NCBI GenBank assembly: GCA_018679295.1
Contig: JAHHLP010000374.1
Coordinates: 1-15,348 of the forward strand
Length of the DNA: 15,348 bases
DNA from: Rhodothermia bacterium
GTDB lineage: Bacteria > Bacteroidota > Rhodothermia > Rhodothermales > JABDKH01
Direction of reading: 5' to 3'
The notes beneath the pieces were generated by a model. The model saw only the letters and a list, made by a program, of their open reading frames with translations, searched no databases and was not told the origin of the DNA. Below, piece by piece: positions 7,994 to 15,139 of the stretch (the stretch's first letter is position 1; each line of letters opens with the position of its first letter). The position numbers were made by a program, and so were the translations under genes.

Positions 7994-8773
7994 ATGATCA
8001 AGAACGAAACGAGTGCGCAAGAACAAAAAGAGCCACCGCACGATGGCAACATGCGGAGCGTGGTAGCCGAATTGCTAAGGGAAGCTGAGGGTGCGTTTCC
8101 CGATGCGGAGATATTTGCCGTTGTCGTTCCGGCTACCGGTACTTCTGCCGGAAGACTTGCGGCATCCCTCTACAAGAATCTCGAAGGACGGTCGTATGAT
8201 TCCGTGGTCATCATTGCTGCAGGTAGCGAAGGTGCAGCAGGTCGGATCAACATCTGGAGCGCGGACACCTACGCAGGTACGAATGGTGCGCTGGCCATCG
8301 ACGATCATCTGCGCAACGAACTCTGTGATGAAGACGACGATATATACGTGAGCGACGAGGGCCATGATGTCGCCGATGGGATTCGAGCGCAACTACCCTT
8401 CCTTGAGGAAACGGTCGGCTCGTTCCGTATCGTTCCGGTTGTGATGGGAGAAGAGACACCAGAGTTTTGTCGTGAACTGGGTGCAGCCTTGGCGGAGGTT
8501 GTTTACAGCCAAAGAACATTGATCGTCGCCGCCGTCGATCTCGAGGGGGGCAGCGATGAGTCGGTGTCCCTGTTAGCGAAGTACATGACTGCGCTCGACG
8601 AGTCTCGCCTTTTCGGACTGATACGGAGCCAGGCCGTGAAGCTACGTGGAGGCGGAGCTTTGATGGCCGCTCTTATCGCGGGGAGCAAGCGAGGGGCGCG
8701 CCGGATTGAGGTTCTCGACGCGCGACTCCCCGGGGAGCGGCCGGGAGGGATCACAGCGGTCATAGCGAAATGA
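7994..8773 (+). CDS. MEMO-family protein lacking the canonical metal ligands
   Basis: 259 aa; start at ATG 7994, though ATG 8051 is possible and neither has a ribosome binding site. The pattern follows the MEMO1/AmmeMemoRadiSam protein B fold along most of its length: VVVPATGTSAGRLAASLY at about 43-60, VVIIAAGSEG (71-80), the LPFL segment (about 133-136), FRIVPVVMG, LIVAAVDLEGG, and RGGGALMAAL (218-227). In human MEMO1 the metal is held by His49, His81 and Cys244. The matching positions here appear to be Ala47, Ser78 and Arg218, and the His after the SSDF-type motif is Gly; only the Asp remains. The EHSxE motif is also gone. The usual N-terminal AGxFYP element is absent. The fold assignment is by eye and the function unknown; loss of ligands suggests a structural or regulatory role. 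The gene lies between the BioD-like and DUF2520 genes in a tight cluster. Confidence 0.65.
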   Translation: MIKNETSAQEQKEPPHDGNMRSVVAELLREAEGAFPDAEIFAVVVPATGTSAGRLAASLYKNLEGRSYDSVVIIAAGSEGAAGRINIWSADTYAGTNGALAIDDHLRNELCDEDDDIYVSDEGHDVADGIRAQLPFLEETVGSFRIVPVVMGEETPEFCRELGAALAEVVYSQRTLIVAAVDLEGGSDESVSLLAKYMTALDESRLFGLIRSQAVKLRGGGALMAALIAGSKRGARRIEVLDARLPGERPGGITAVIAK

Positions 8774-8776
8774 CTG

Positions 8777-9712
8777 ATGCTGTTGCAAGTTCGGATTGAA
8801 GCAGGAGTGGCTGATTCCGACGATATACTGAGGAGAATCTATCTGGTTGGCGCAGGTGCTGCCGGATCGGCCATCGCGCGGGCGCTCTCTCATGCGGGCC
8901 TGGCGCTCACGGGAATCATGAGTCGCAGGGCCGATCGCGCCGCTGAACTGGCGAAGGAACTCGGCGTGGCAATGGCCGGAGACCGTATTGAGAGATTCAG
9001 GCTCCCGGCTCTCGTGATTATCGCCGTGCCTGACGACGCCATCATGCATGTGGCTGAAGAAGTGGCCGCTACTCATGAGGACTGGTCGCACAGCGTCGTG
9101 TGCCATTTGTCCGGTGCTCAACCCGCAGCCGCATTGATCGCGCTGCAGGAGAGGGGCGCCGACGCTGCCAGCTTTCACCCAATGGTATCGCTCCATGCCG
9201 ACTCGGAACCGCGCGTGTTTCGTGGCGCGCGGCTCAATATTGAAGGGGACGAACCAGCGGTCGCCGTCTGCAAGCAACTGGCCACTTCGATGGGAGCCGT
9301 GCCCGGCGTGGTAGACGCAGACACAAAGCTCGCTATTCACCTCGCGGCGTCAATCGCATCCAATTATGTCGTGACACTGGTGTCGGTTGCGACTGAGCTG
9401 CTGGAGCGTGAAGGAGTTACCCCTTCAGAGTTCGAGACCTTGCTGGGTCCGCTCGTTCGATCAGCGGTCCAGAACATCTCTTTCGAGGCGCCGCTCGAGG
9501 CACTGACCGGGCCGGTGAGTCGTGGTGACATCACTACGGTGCGCAATCATCTCGAGTTCGTCAAGGCCCGACACAGGGAGTTTCTCTCCTTGATCGCCAA
9601 CCTAGTTGCCGAGACCACACATGGAGCCGTTCAACAAGGCCGGATTTCGCTGGAGGCCGCGGAGTCGTTGCTCGATCTAGTCCATGAAATCATCGAATCT
9701 TCGCCTTCGTGA
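8777..9712 (+). CDS. Rossmann-fold DUF2520 domain protein (NAD(P)-dependent reductase-like)
   Basis: 311 aa; ATG 8777 lies 3 nt after the preceding stop, so the genes are almost certainly co-transcribed. The N-terminal half is a dinucleotide-binding Rossmann domain: IYLVGAGAAGSAIARAL with the GxGxxG loop at residues 25-30, then SRRADRA, which could read the NADP phosphate, and LVIIAVPDDAI. The middle holds HLSGA (about 110) and FHPMVS (about 133). The C-terminal all-helical half has LTGPVSRGD (about 243-251). This set is diagnostic of the Rossmann-like plus DUF2520 pair, which resembles ketopantoate reductase, 6-phosphogluconate dehydrogenase and F420-NADP reductase in layout. The substrate is not known for the family. 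A hairpin terminator follows at 9753, making this the probable last gene of the cluster. Confidence 0.85.
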   Translation: MLLQVRIEAGVADSDDILRRIYLVGAGAAGSAIARALSHAGLALTGIMSRRADRAAELAKELGVAMAGDRIERFRLPALVIIAVPDDAIMHVAEEVAATHEDWSHSVVCHLSGAQPAAALIALQERGADAASFHPMVSLHADSEPRVFRGARLNIEGDEPAVAVCKQLATSMGAVPGVVDADTKLAIHLAASIASNYVVTLVSVATELLEREGVTPSEFETLLGPLVRSAVQNISFEAPLEALTGPVSRGDITTVRNHLEFVKARHREFLSLIANLVAETTHGAVQQGRISLEAAESLLDLVHEIIESSPS

Positions 9713-9752
9713 CCGATGTCCTAGGAGCCTTCAAGCTGACACTGAAATCGCC

Positions 9753-9778
9753 TTCTGAAGGCCTTCAGGGTAGTTTTT
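9753..9778 (+). terminator. Rho-independent terminator after the DUF2520 gene
   Basis: A perfect 14-nt palindrome CTGAAGGCCTTCAG (9755-9768) forms a stem with a GGCC loop, extended by two G-U pairs to 7 bp, and is followed by TAG and five T (9774-9778). It sits 41 nt after the stop codon. The upstream GCCTTCA at about 9728 can pair with TGAAGGC inside the palindrome, giving an alternative fold. The stem is AU-rich and short, so termination may be weak. Confidence 0.5.
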
Positions 9779-9827
9779 AGCTCCGGATTCAACACGTCTT
9801 CGTACGCCAGCCGGTCGGCTGCGGAAC

Positions 9828-10499
9828 ATGGGGGTTGCGTTGTTGTTTTGCGCGGCCGTTCACAGTTGTGACACAGCGCGGTGCGCTTTTATGGCTCGTT
9901 CGAAGACGATCGAGTTTCTATCTACATCAGGAAAGGGTTCGACCGGCAAACCCGGCTGGGTTTCTGCTCGATCGCCAATATCAGCTGCGGCTGACGAATT
10001 GCGGCCCGGAAGGCAGCAGGTCGTCGAAGCCATATCTGATCTTTGTACTGAATCGTCCCGCAACGCTACGTCCTATAAGATCGCCGCTCGTACGGCAGGG
10101 GACAGCCTTGTCAAGGTGATGGAGGCAGAGACGAACCTGAAGGACGCAGCAATTTCTCTGGGTCAGGAAGAGATTCTTGCGGATTTGATCTCCGAGTTGA
10201 CCTACGTCCTGGAGGCCTGTCGGGAGTGCGAGGGTGCTTCAATCGAGTCGGATCCTGGAAAGCGTCAGGCAGCAGGGAAAGCATCCGGACACCGTGCCCT
10301 GCCGCAGTGGTGGTTCGCGTTGTCGGAGATGCTACAGATTACCGATCGTGAAATAGGGCTGCTCAAAGCGATTGGTCACGGTCAGCCCAGAAACTCTCCG
10401 GCCCGGCAGATGTGCAATATCGTCGTGCGCGTACTACGCCGCCATTACCAACGGATGCTTCTGGAAGCTGAAGAGTGGATGAGCACGTCGGATGTCTGA
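9828..10499 (+). CDS. hypothetical protein, mostly helical
   Basis: Up to 223 aa and not recognised. ATG 9828 is the farthest start, but it gives a Cys-rich N-terminus (LLFCAAVHSC, then RCAF) unlike the rest. ATG 9891 (MARSKTIEF, 202 aa) may be the true start; neither has a ribosome binding site. Residues about 24-60 are low-complexity, rich in Ser, Gly and Lys. The rest is predicted helical by eye, with an acidic middle (MEAETNLKDAAISLGQEEIL) and a conserved-looking C-terminal helix pair (WWFALSEMLQ, LLKAIGHG, VVRVLRRHY). There is no signal peptide from ATG 9891, no catalytic motif and no clear helix-turn-helix. It overlaps the next gene by 8 nt, so the two are likely made together and may interact. 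Confidence 0.6.
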   Translation: MGVALLFCAAVHSCDTARCAFMARSKTIEFLSTSGKGSTGKPGWVSARSPISAAADELRPGRQQVVEAISDLCTESSRNATSYKIAARTAGDSLVKVMEAETNLKDAAISLGQEEILADLISELTYVLEACRECEGASIESDPGKRQAAGKASGHRALPQWWFALSEMLQITDREIGLLKAIGHGQPRNSPARQMCNIVVRVLRRHYQRMLLEAEEWMSTSDV

Positions 10500-10878
10500 A
10501 CTTGAACACCTTCTTGAATACCCGGAAGAGAAACTGTCCGCTGAGTGGAGCGTGGTGGACAGCTGGCTTCAGGAACGGTTCGGCAAGGACAATTCGATCG
10601 AGTCCGTTCTATTCCTGATCGGTATTCATTCGAGAGGTCTTGGCTTCTCTCCGAAGCTGGAGAAAGAAGAGAAGCAAGACCTGATCATGGAGGGCAGCTT
10701 CCTGGCCTTCGAGACGCTCGGACACTACGAGCGTGTGGGAATGGACTCTGATGGTTCATGGATTTGGGAGCGGCGCATCAAACTGCCGGAGCTTTCGGTC
10801 GAGCAGCAGGAGAAGCTGCTTCGAATTGGCATCACAAGGTACTTTGAACAGTTTGTGGAAACAGGGTCGCAGCCCTGA
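10492..10878 (+). CDS. small conserved-looking hypothetical protein
   Basis: 128 aa, soluble and acidic, with no signal peptide or membrane segment. ATG 10492 overlaps the end of the upstream gene by 8 nt, a sign of translational coupling. The sequence is well-ordered and enzyme-or-adaptor-like: AEWSVVDSWLQERFGKD, SVLFLIGIHSRG, KQDLIMEGSFLAFETLGHYE, WIWERRIKLPELSVEQQEKLLR. The regular hydrophobic pattern and normal codon use argue for a real gene. I half-recognise the style of uncharacterised proteins from Rhodothermota/Bacteroidota genomes but cannot name a family or function. The 184-nt gap that follows shows no gene. Confidence 0.7.
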   Translation: MSELEHLLEYPEEKLSAEWSVVDSWLQERFGKDNSIESVLFLIGIHSRGLGFSPKLEKEEKQDLIMEGSFLAFETLGHYERVGMDSDGSWIWERRIKLPELSVEQQEKLLRIGITRYFEQFVETGSQP

Positions 10879-11062
10879 TCGCAGATCCTGTGGGGTTATC
10901 TTTGAAGCCTAGATTCGTTCGAATGCCAGCGAATGGATCGTTCACCCCCACTTGCGAAATCACGAATGTGGTGGTGGCGCCATCTAGTCGATGCGTCGCG
11001 GCCGGCCTTCGCTTGGGCGCAACCCGGCCCTTCCACCGAATTTACCACCACAGGAGAGGACA
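10879..11062 (+). other. 184-nt spacer before the cyclophilin gene
   Basis: No credible gene is seen. It holds a short inverted repeat ATTCG-TT-CGAAT (10913-10924), possibly an operator half-site pair, and a weak CAGGG/CCCTG hairpin (10862-10877) across the previous stop codon without a T-run. No strong promoter match was found. The frame of the next gene is open back to ATG 10991, but that extension encodes an implausible Arg/Pro-rich leader ahead of a clear ribosome site. Confidence 0.4.
11052..11059 (+). promoter_or_regulatory. Shine-Dalgarno site fixing the cyclophilin start
   Basis: AGGAGAGG (11052-11059) ends 3 nt before ATG 11063, with its GGAG core 6 nt away. It is the only strong Shine-Dalgarno sequence in the window. 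It decides in favour of ATG 11063 (or the adjacent ATG 11066) over the longer in-frame ATG 10991. Confidence 0.75.
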
Positions 11063-11947
11063 ATGATGTACCGTGCATTCAGAACTACCAGGACTGCTAC
11101 TCTTTCCGTCGCAATCTTGGCGACCTTAGTTGTCGGATGCGGTAAGACCGGTTCGACGTCGGGCGATGAGTCGCAGGATCCGGCGATGAGCGAAACGGAC
11201 TCCCTGATGGAGATGGAAGCCACGATGACCCCGGATACTACAACCGTGCCTACCGATACGACCAACATTATGACCGACAGCCAGATGACGAACGACGAAG
11301 CGGCGAACTTCTACCAGATTTCTACCCGATACGGGGACATGGTCATTCGTCTGTACGACGAGACGCCACTTCACCGCGACAACTTCCGCAAGCTGGTGGA
11401 AGAAGGTTATTACGACGGCACCACGTTCCATCGGGTCATTGACGGCTTCATGATCCAGGGTGGTGACGGAAATTCCAAAGACGATGATCCATACAACGAC
11501 GGCCAGGGGGGCCCCGGGTACACCGTCGAAGCTGAGTTCAACCCCGACCTCTTCCACAAGAAAGGAGCGCTCGCGGCCGCGAGGCAGGGAGATCAGGTGA
11601 ACCCGCAGCGCCGATCGAGCGGCAGCCAGTTCTACATCGTCCATGGGACGCCACTCACCACAGAAGAGCTGGGTCAGATGGTCACGCAGCTCCAGGAGAG
11701 GGACCCGGCGTTCTCGGTTACTCCTGAAGCCGCAAAGGCCTACACGGAAAGCGGAGGTACGCCGTTTCTCGATGGACAGTACACCGTATTTGGCGAGCTG
11801 GTAGAGGGATTTGACGTGCTAGACGCGATTGCCGCCACCGAAACGCCGCGTAAACTTGGGGAGCAGACGAGCCCCGCGCTCACTGATCGGCCTGCCGAAG
11901 ACGTAACGATGACGATACGGCCGCTTCCGGAATTCGCGGCTCAATAG
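11063..11947 (+). CDS. cyclophilin-type peptidyl-prolyl cis-trans isomerase lipoprotein
   Basis: 294 aa from ATG 11063. The N-terminus is a lipoprotein signal: RTTRTATLSVAIL, then lipobox VVGC with Cys26, so the mature protein should be anchored in a membrane facing the periplasm. Residues about 30-80 are a low-complexity linker rich in Thr, Asp, Met and Ser (MEMEATMTPDTTTVPTDTT). The cyclophilin domain spans about 82-290. FHRVIDGFMIQGGD (122-135) carries the catalytic Arg124, Phe129 and Gln132 (Arg55, Phe60 and Gln63 in human CypA), and SGSQFYIV (about 186-193) and FLDGQYTVFGELVEGFDVLDAI complete the signature. It speeds proline isomerisation in exported proteins. It is the second exported isomerase in the window, of an unrelated fold to the SurA-like one. 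LysS follows after 170 nt. Confidence 0.92.
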   Translation: MMYRAFRTTRTATLSVAILATLVVGCGKTGSTSGDESQDPAMSETDSLMEMEATMTPDTTTVPTDTTNIMTDSQMTNDEAANFYQISTRYGDMVIRLYDETPLHRDNFRKLVEEGYYDGTTFHRVIDGFMIQGGDGNSKDDDPYNDGQGGPGYTVEAEFNPDLFHKKGALAAARQGDQVNPQRRSSGSQFYIVHGTPLTTEELGQMVTQLQERDPAFSVTPEAAKAYTESGGTPFLDGQYTVFGELVEGFDVLDAIAATETPRKLGEQTSPALTDRPAEDVTMTIRPLPEFAAQ

Positions 11948-12070
11948 CCTTAAATACGCGAGCCGCATTAACTGCCATCTGCCTAACTTGGTAGCGCGGG
12001 GCCCATGTTTTCCGCGCGGCGATCTGACGGCGGTGATGTCCCCGCAGTAATTTGGTTGCTGCTGCAGCCG

Positions 12071-12108
12071 CAGGGATCTTCTCATTAATCAGGAATCTTC
12101 TCATTAAT
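12071..12108 (+). repeat. two-copy 19-bp tandem repeat before lysS
   Basis: CAGGGATCTTCTCATTAAT (12071-12089) is followed directly by a second copy (12090-12108) differing at one base (G to A at the fifth position). The repeat ends 9 nt before ATG 12118. It looks like a recent slippage duplication in the leader. Each copy carries an AT-rich TTAAT that could act as a promoter or leader element. If translation began at TTG 12052, the repeat would be coding, but the resulting residues are not part of the LysS family N-terminus. Confidence 0.8.
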
Positions 12109-12117
12109 AAAGTCGAG

Positions 12118-13686
12118 ATGCATCGAGAGCTAAGCGAACAGGAAGTCGTACGACGCGAGGCGCTCGAACAACTCCAGTCTGAGGGCATCAACCCCTTCCC
12201 GTACACGTGGGATGTAACGGCGTCAGCCGCAGACCTTCTCGACCGCTTCGACGACGAGCAGAATCAGCCGGACGAATCCGGTTCGGCGAAAGAGCCTCTC
12301 AAGGCGTCTATAGCGGGGCGCATCATGTCCAAGCGCGTCATGGGAAAGGCCGCTTTCTTCCACCTGCAGGATTCCAGCGGCCGCATTCAGGCCTATATCC
12401 GCCGGGATGACCTCCCGGACGGATTCTACAACACGGTCTTCAAGAAGCTACTCGACATCGGAGACCTTGTTGGAGTAGAGGGCTTTCTCTTCAGAACGCG
12501 GATGGGAGAGGTCAGCATCCACGTGGAGAAGCTCGGCGTTCTTGCAAAGGCGCTGCGGCCCCTCCCGGTAGTGAAAGAGCAGGAAGGGAAAGTCTACAAC
12601 GAAGTCACCGATAAGGAATTCCGCTACCGCCAGCGTTACGTCGACCTTATCGTAAATCCGGAAGTGCGCGACGTCTTCATCAAGCGGTCTCGCATGATTT
12701 CGGCTATGCGCTCGTTTCTGGATGAGAGAGGCTATCTCGAGGTAGAGACCCCCGTTCTGCAACCGATCTACGGCGGTGCGTCGGCTCGGCCGTTCACAAC
12801 GCATCATAACGCCCTGAACATGAAGCTCTTCCTGCGCATCGCAGACGAGCTTTATCTCAAGCGTCTGCTTGTTGGCGGCTACAGCGGAGTCTATGAGATC
12901 TCAAAGGACTTCCGAAACGAGGGACTGTCGCGGTTCCACAACCCTGAGTTCACGATGATGGAGCTCTACGTGGCTTACCGCGATTACCGGTGGATGATGG
13001 ATCTCGTAGAGGAGATGATTGAGTATATCGCGATCGAGCTTCACGGCGAGCCGGAGGTCAATGTTGGCGACCACACGATCTCCTTTGCCCGTCCGTGGAA
13101 GCGTATAGCTCTCTTCGACGCGATTGAGGAAAAGACGGGGCGAAATCTGCGCGGCCTCTCGCGGTCCGAACTCGCCTCGGCAGCAACTGATCTAGGCATC
13201 GATGTAGTCAACGAAATGGGTGCCGGCAAGATTATCGACGAAGTCTTCGGAGAGTTTGTTGAGCCAGGCATCATACAGCCGACCTTTATCACCGACTATC
13301 CCGTCGAGCTCAGTCCGCTGGCCAAGCGACATCGTTCCGAGGAGGGATTAGTCGAGAGGTTCGAAGCGATCTGTAATGGGAAGGAGATCTGCAATGCCTT
13401 TTCCGAACTCAACGACCCTGTGGACCAGCGACGGCGCTTCGAAGAGCAGGTTTCGCTTCGCGACGCGGGGGACGAGGAAGCAATGCAGATCGATGAGGAT
13501 TATCTAAGGGCGATGGAGTACGGCATGCCGCCCGCAGCAGGTCTAGGAGTCGGGGTTGACCGACTGGCTATGATCATGACGGGGCAAGACTCCATACGCG
13601 ACGTGATTCTCTTTCCGCTGCTGCGTCCGGAGGAGAGTCTCGCGACTGACGGTGAGGAACCGGACGACACCTCTGCAGAATCATAG
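12118..13686 (+). CDS. lysS: lysyl-tRNA synthetase, class II
   Basis: 522 aa from ATG 12118 (MHRELSEQEVVRREAL), the usual LysS length; the frame extends to TTG 12052 but that adds an odd leader spanning a tandem repeat. It charges tRNA-Lys with lysine using ATP, in the cytoplasm. Residues about 60-145 are the OB-fold anticodon-binding domain (IAGRIMSKRVMGKAAFFHLQD). The catalytic core has class II motif 1 (FLDERGYLEVETPVL), motif 2 (FRNEGLSRFHNPEFTMMEL, about 265-283) and motif 3 (GVGVDRLAMIMTGQDSIRDV, about 477-496), plus the lysine-pocket segment NGKEICNAFSELNDP. All signature residues look intact. A short acidic tail (about 20 residues) follows motif 3. It lies downstream of the cyclophilin gene with a 170-nt spacer, so it may have its own promoter. 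Confidence 0.96.
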   Translation: MHRELSEQEVVRREALEQLQSEGINPFPYTWDVTASAADLLDRFDDEQNQPDESGSAKEPLKASIAGRIMSKRVMGKAAFFHLQDSSGRIQAYIRRDDLPDGFYNTVFKKLLDIGDLVGVEGFLFRTRMGEVSIHVEKLGVLAKALRPLPVVKEQEGKVYNEVTDKEFRYRQRYVDLIVNPEVRDVFIKRSRMISAMRSFLDERGYLEVETPVLQPIYGGASARPFTTHHNALNMKLFLRIADELYLKRLLVGGYSGVYEISKDFRNEGLSRFHNPEFTMMELYVAYRDYRWMMDLVEEMIEYIAIELHGEPEVNVGDHTISFARPWKRIALFDAIEEKTGRNLRGLSRSELASAATDLGIDVVNEMGAGKIIDEVFGEFVEPGIIQPTFITDYPVELSPLAKRHRSEEGLVERFEAICNGKEICNAFSELNDPVDQRRRFEEQVSLRDAGDEEAMQIDEDYLRAMEYGMPPAAGLGVGVDRLAMIMTGQDSIRDVILFPLLRPEESLATDGEEPDDTSAES

Positions 13687-13702
13687 CTCTTACGCCTGAG
13701 GG

Positions 13703-13752
13703 AGCGGCATTCTGGAAAGCGGTCCAGGAATAGCGAAGCCCGGACATGCCGC
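13703..13752 (+). repeat. nested inverted repeats between lysS and the MFS gene
   Basis: AGCGGCAT (13703-13710) pairs perfectly with ATGCCGCT (13745-13752). Just inside the 5' arm, CTGGA (13712-13716) pairs with TCCAG (13723-13727) over a 6-nt loop. The outer arm ends 13 nt before ATG 13766, so the fold could cover the start region of the transporter. No T-run follows, so this is not an ordinary terminator. Confidence 0.5.
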
Positions 13753-13765
13753 TGAGCAGCCCTCC

Positions 13766-15007
13766 ATGCTCAGTCTCATCCGGCGAAACGCAGACTTCCG
13801 TCGCCTGTGGCTCGGCAATATCATCTCGTTGCTTGGCGACTGGTTCAACTTCATTGCCCTTATCAACGTCATCGGGGAGATGACGGGTTCGCCGTTTGCC
13901 CTTGGGATCGTCTTCATAGCGAAGATGCTGCCAGCAGCGATTGCATCGCCCGTTGCCGGCCTTCTCGTAGACCGGTTCGACCGGCGCCGGCTGATGATCA
14001 TTTCGGACGTGGTCCGCGCGGTGATTGTGGCCGGACTCATCTACGCCGACCAGATTTCAAGTGTCGGCTTGGTGTACCTGCTGACCGTCTGCCAAGTGAT
14101 CGTAAGCGCTGTCTTTCAGCCTGCACAGTCCGCTGCTCTGCCCAACGTCACGACGCGGGAGGAGCTGCTCACCGCGAATACCCTGATGGCCGCGAGCTGG
14201 TCGGTGATGCTTGCACTGGGTGCTGCCTTGGGAGGGTTCGCCACAGCAGCGTTTGGGCCGCGCATCGTGTTTGCCGTCGATAGTGCCTCCTATCTGGTTT
14301 CTGCCTGGTTCATCTACCGGGCCGTCATCCCGCAGACTTCCGCGGAAGGGTTTGGCGGTCGTCTCTTTAAGACTGCCGCGGCGGAGATTGTCAGCGGCTG
14401 GAGGTTCCTGAGATCTCACGGACGGATTGCACGAATCTCGACGGCCAAGGCCACATGGGCGCTTGCGGGCGGCGCTCTCGTTTTCATGCTTGCGCTGGCT
14501 GGAGAGGCGATAGATCCCGACTCCAAGGACATTGCCATCGGCGCGCTCTTCGCTGCTCGCGGTGTCGGCACCGGTATTGGACCGGTGCTCGCGCGCCGTT
14601 TCTTCTCAGACAGGCGTGTCTGGCCGACGCTGCTCGGCAGTTGCGTTGCATTTAGCGGGGTCGTCTATGCTCTCTTTGGCATCTTGCCATGGAACTATGC
14701 GCTTGTGCTTCTCGTCGCCCTCGCGCATTCGGCGAGTGGTGCGAACTGGGTTTTGGCGACCGTCATGCTGCAGGAGCGAACCGAGGATATGTTCCGCGGC
14801 CGTGTCTTCGCGACCGAGTGGCTGCTTGTAATGCTGGCCGATACTGTGTCGATACTGATAGCAAGCCTCCTTCTTGAGACAGGCACCATCGGGCTCCGCA
14901 CTGCCTTCGGCGTTTTCGGTTGTACGATGATTGCTTTTGGCTTTGCCTGGCTCCGGATTGTGGTTCCTCTGGAACGACTCGACCCCGAGTCTGCCTCCGA
15001 CGCGTAG
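13766..15007 (+). CDS. MFS transporter, EntS-like (MFS_3) family
   Basis: 413 aa and strongly hydrophobic, with about ten to twelve membrane segments, in the inner membrane. The N-terminus FRRLWLGNIISLLGDWFNFIAL and the loop between the second and third helices, GLLVDRFDRRRLMIISDVVRA (variant MFS motif A), are characteristic of the MFS_3/EntS group. VFQPAQSAALPNVTTREEL, about residues 112-132, is a further hallmark. Members export siderophores, drugs or other small molecules by proton exchange; the substrate cannot be read from sequence. ATG 13766 has no clear Shine-Dalgarno, like most genes here. The link with lysS upstream may be only positional. It is complete, and ends at TAG 15007 within a small hairpin. 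Confidence 0.88.
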   Translation: MLSLIRRNADFRRLWLGNIISLLGDWFNFIALINVIGEMTGSPFALGIVFIAKMLPAAIASPVAGLLVDRFDRRRLMIISDVVRAVIVAGLIYADQISSVGLVYLLTVCQVIVSAVFQPAQSAALPNVTTREELLTANTLMAASWSVMLALGAALGGFATAAFGPRIVFAVDSASYLVSAWFIYRAVIPQTSAEGFGGRLFKTAAAEIVSGWRFLRSHGRIARISTAKATWALAGGALVFMLALAGEAIDPDSKDIAIGALFAARGVGTGIGPVLARRFFSDRRVWPTLLGSCVAFSGVVYALFGILPWNYALVLLVALAHSASGANWVLATVMLQERTEDMFRGRVFATEWLLVMLADTVSILIASLLLETGTIGLRTAFGVFGCTMIAFGFAWLRIVVPLERLDPESASDA

Positions 15008-15035
15008 CGCCGGGCGCTCGACTGGTCCCGTTTTT
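15006..15035 (+). terminator. possible terminator after the MFS gene
   Basis: AGCGC-CGG-GCGCT (15006-15018) is a tight 5-bp stem spanning the stop codon, with five T at 15031-15035. The T-run is 12 nt from this stem. An alternative 4-bp stem, CGGG/CCCG (15027-15030), directly abuts the T-run. Neither is a strong canonical terminator. Confidence 0.35.
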
Positions 15036-15139
15036 GTTGGGAATTGGAGGCGGTGCGTAGCCGTCGGCAGACCGCAACCTGAGTTCTGCCATGGCATCGC
15101 TCCTACCTGAAATCAGAAAGGCCTTCAGATCTGCGGAAA

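Noticed and set aside
8770..8799. ATG overlapping the MEMO-like stop codon (ATGA)
   Set aside because: This frame ends after nine codons at TGA and does not lead into the DUF2520 gene, which starts at ATG 8777.
8642..9340. 232-aa reverse-strand open frame
   Set aside because: It is antisense to the MEMO-like and DUF2520 genes, with Arg/His-rich low-quality sequence and no recognisable domain.
10991..11062. Upstream extension of the cyclophilin gene from ATG 10991
   Set aside because: It would place an Arg/Pro-rich leader before a clear lipoprotein signal, and a strong Shine-Dalgarno sequence marks ATG 11063.
11985..12035. tRNA-like stretch (AACTTGGTAGCGCGGG) before lysS
   Set aside because: It resembles a tRNA D-arm, but no GTTCGAA-type T-loop or acceptor stem pairing follows, so no tRNA is called.
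15115..15130. Second copy of GGCCTTCAG, also found in the terminator at 9760-9768
   Set aside because: A nine-base match without its palindromic partner is likely chance.
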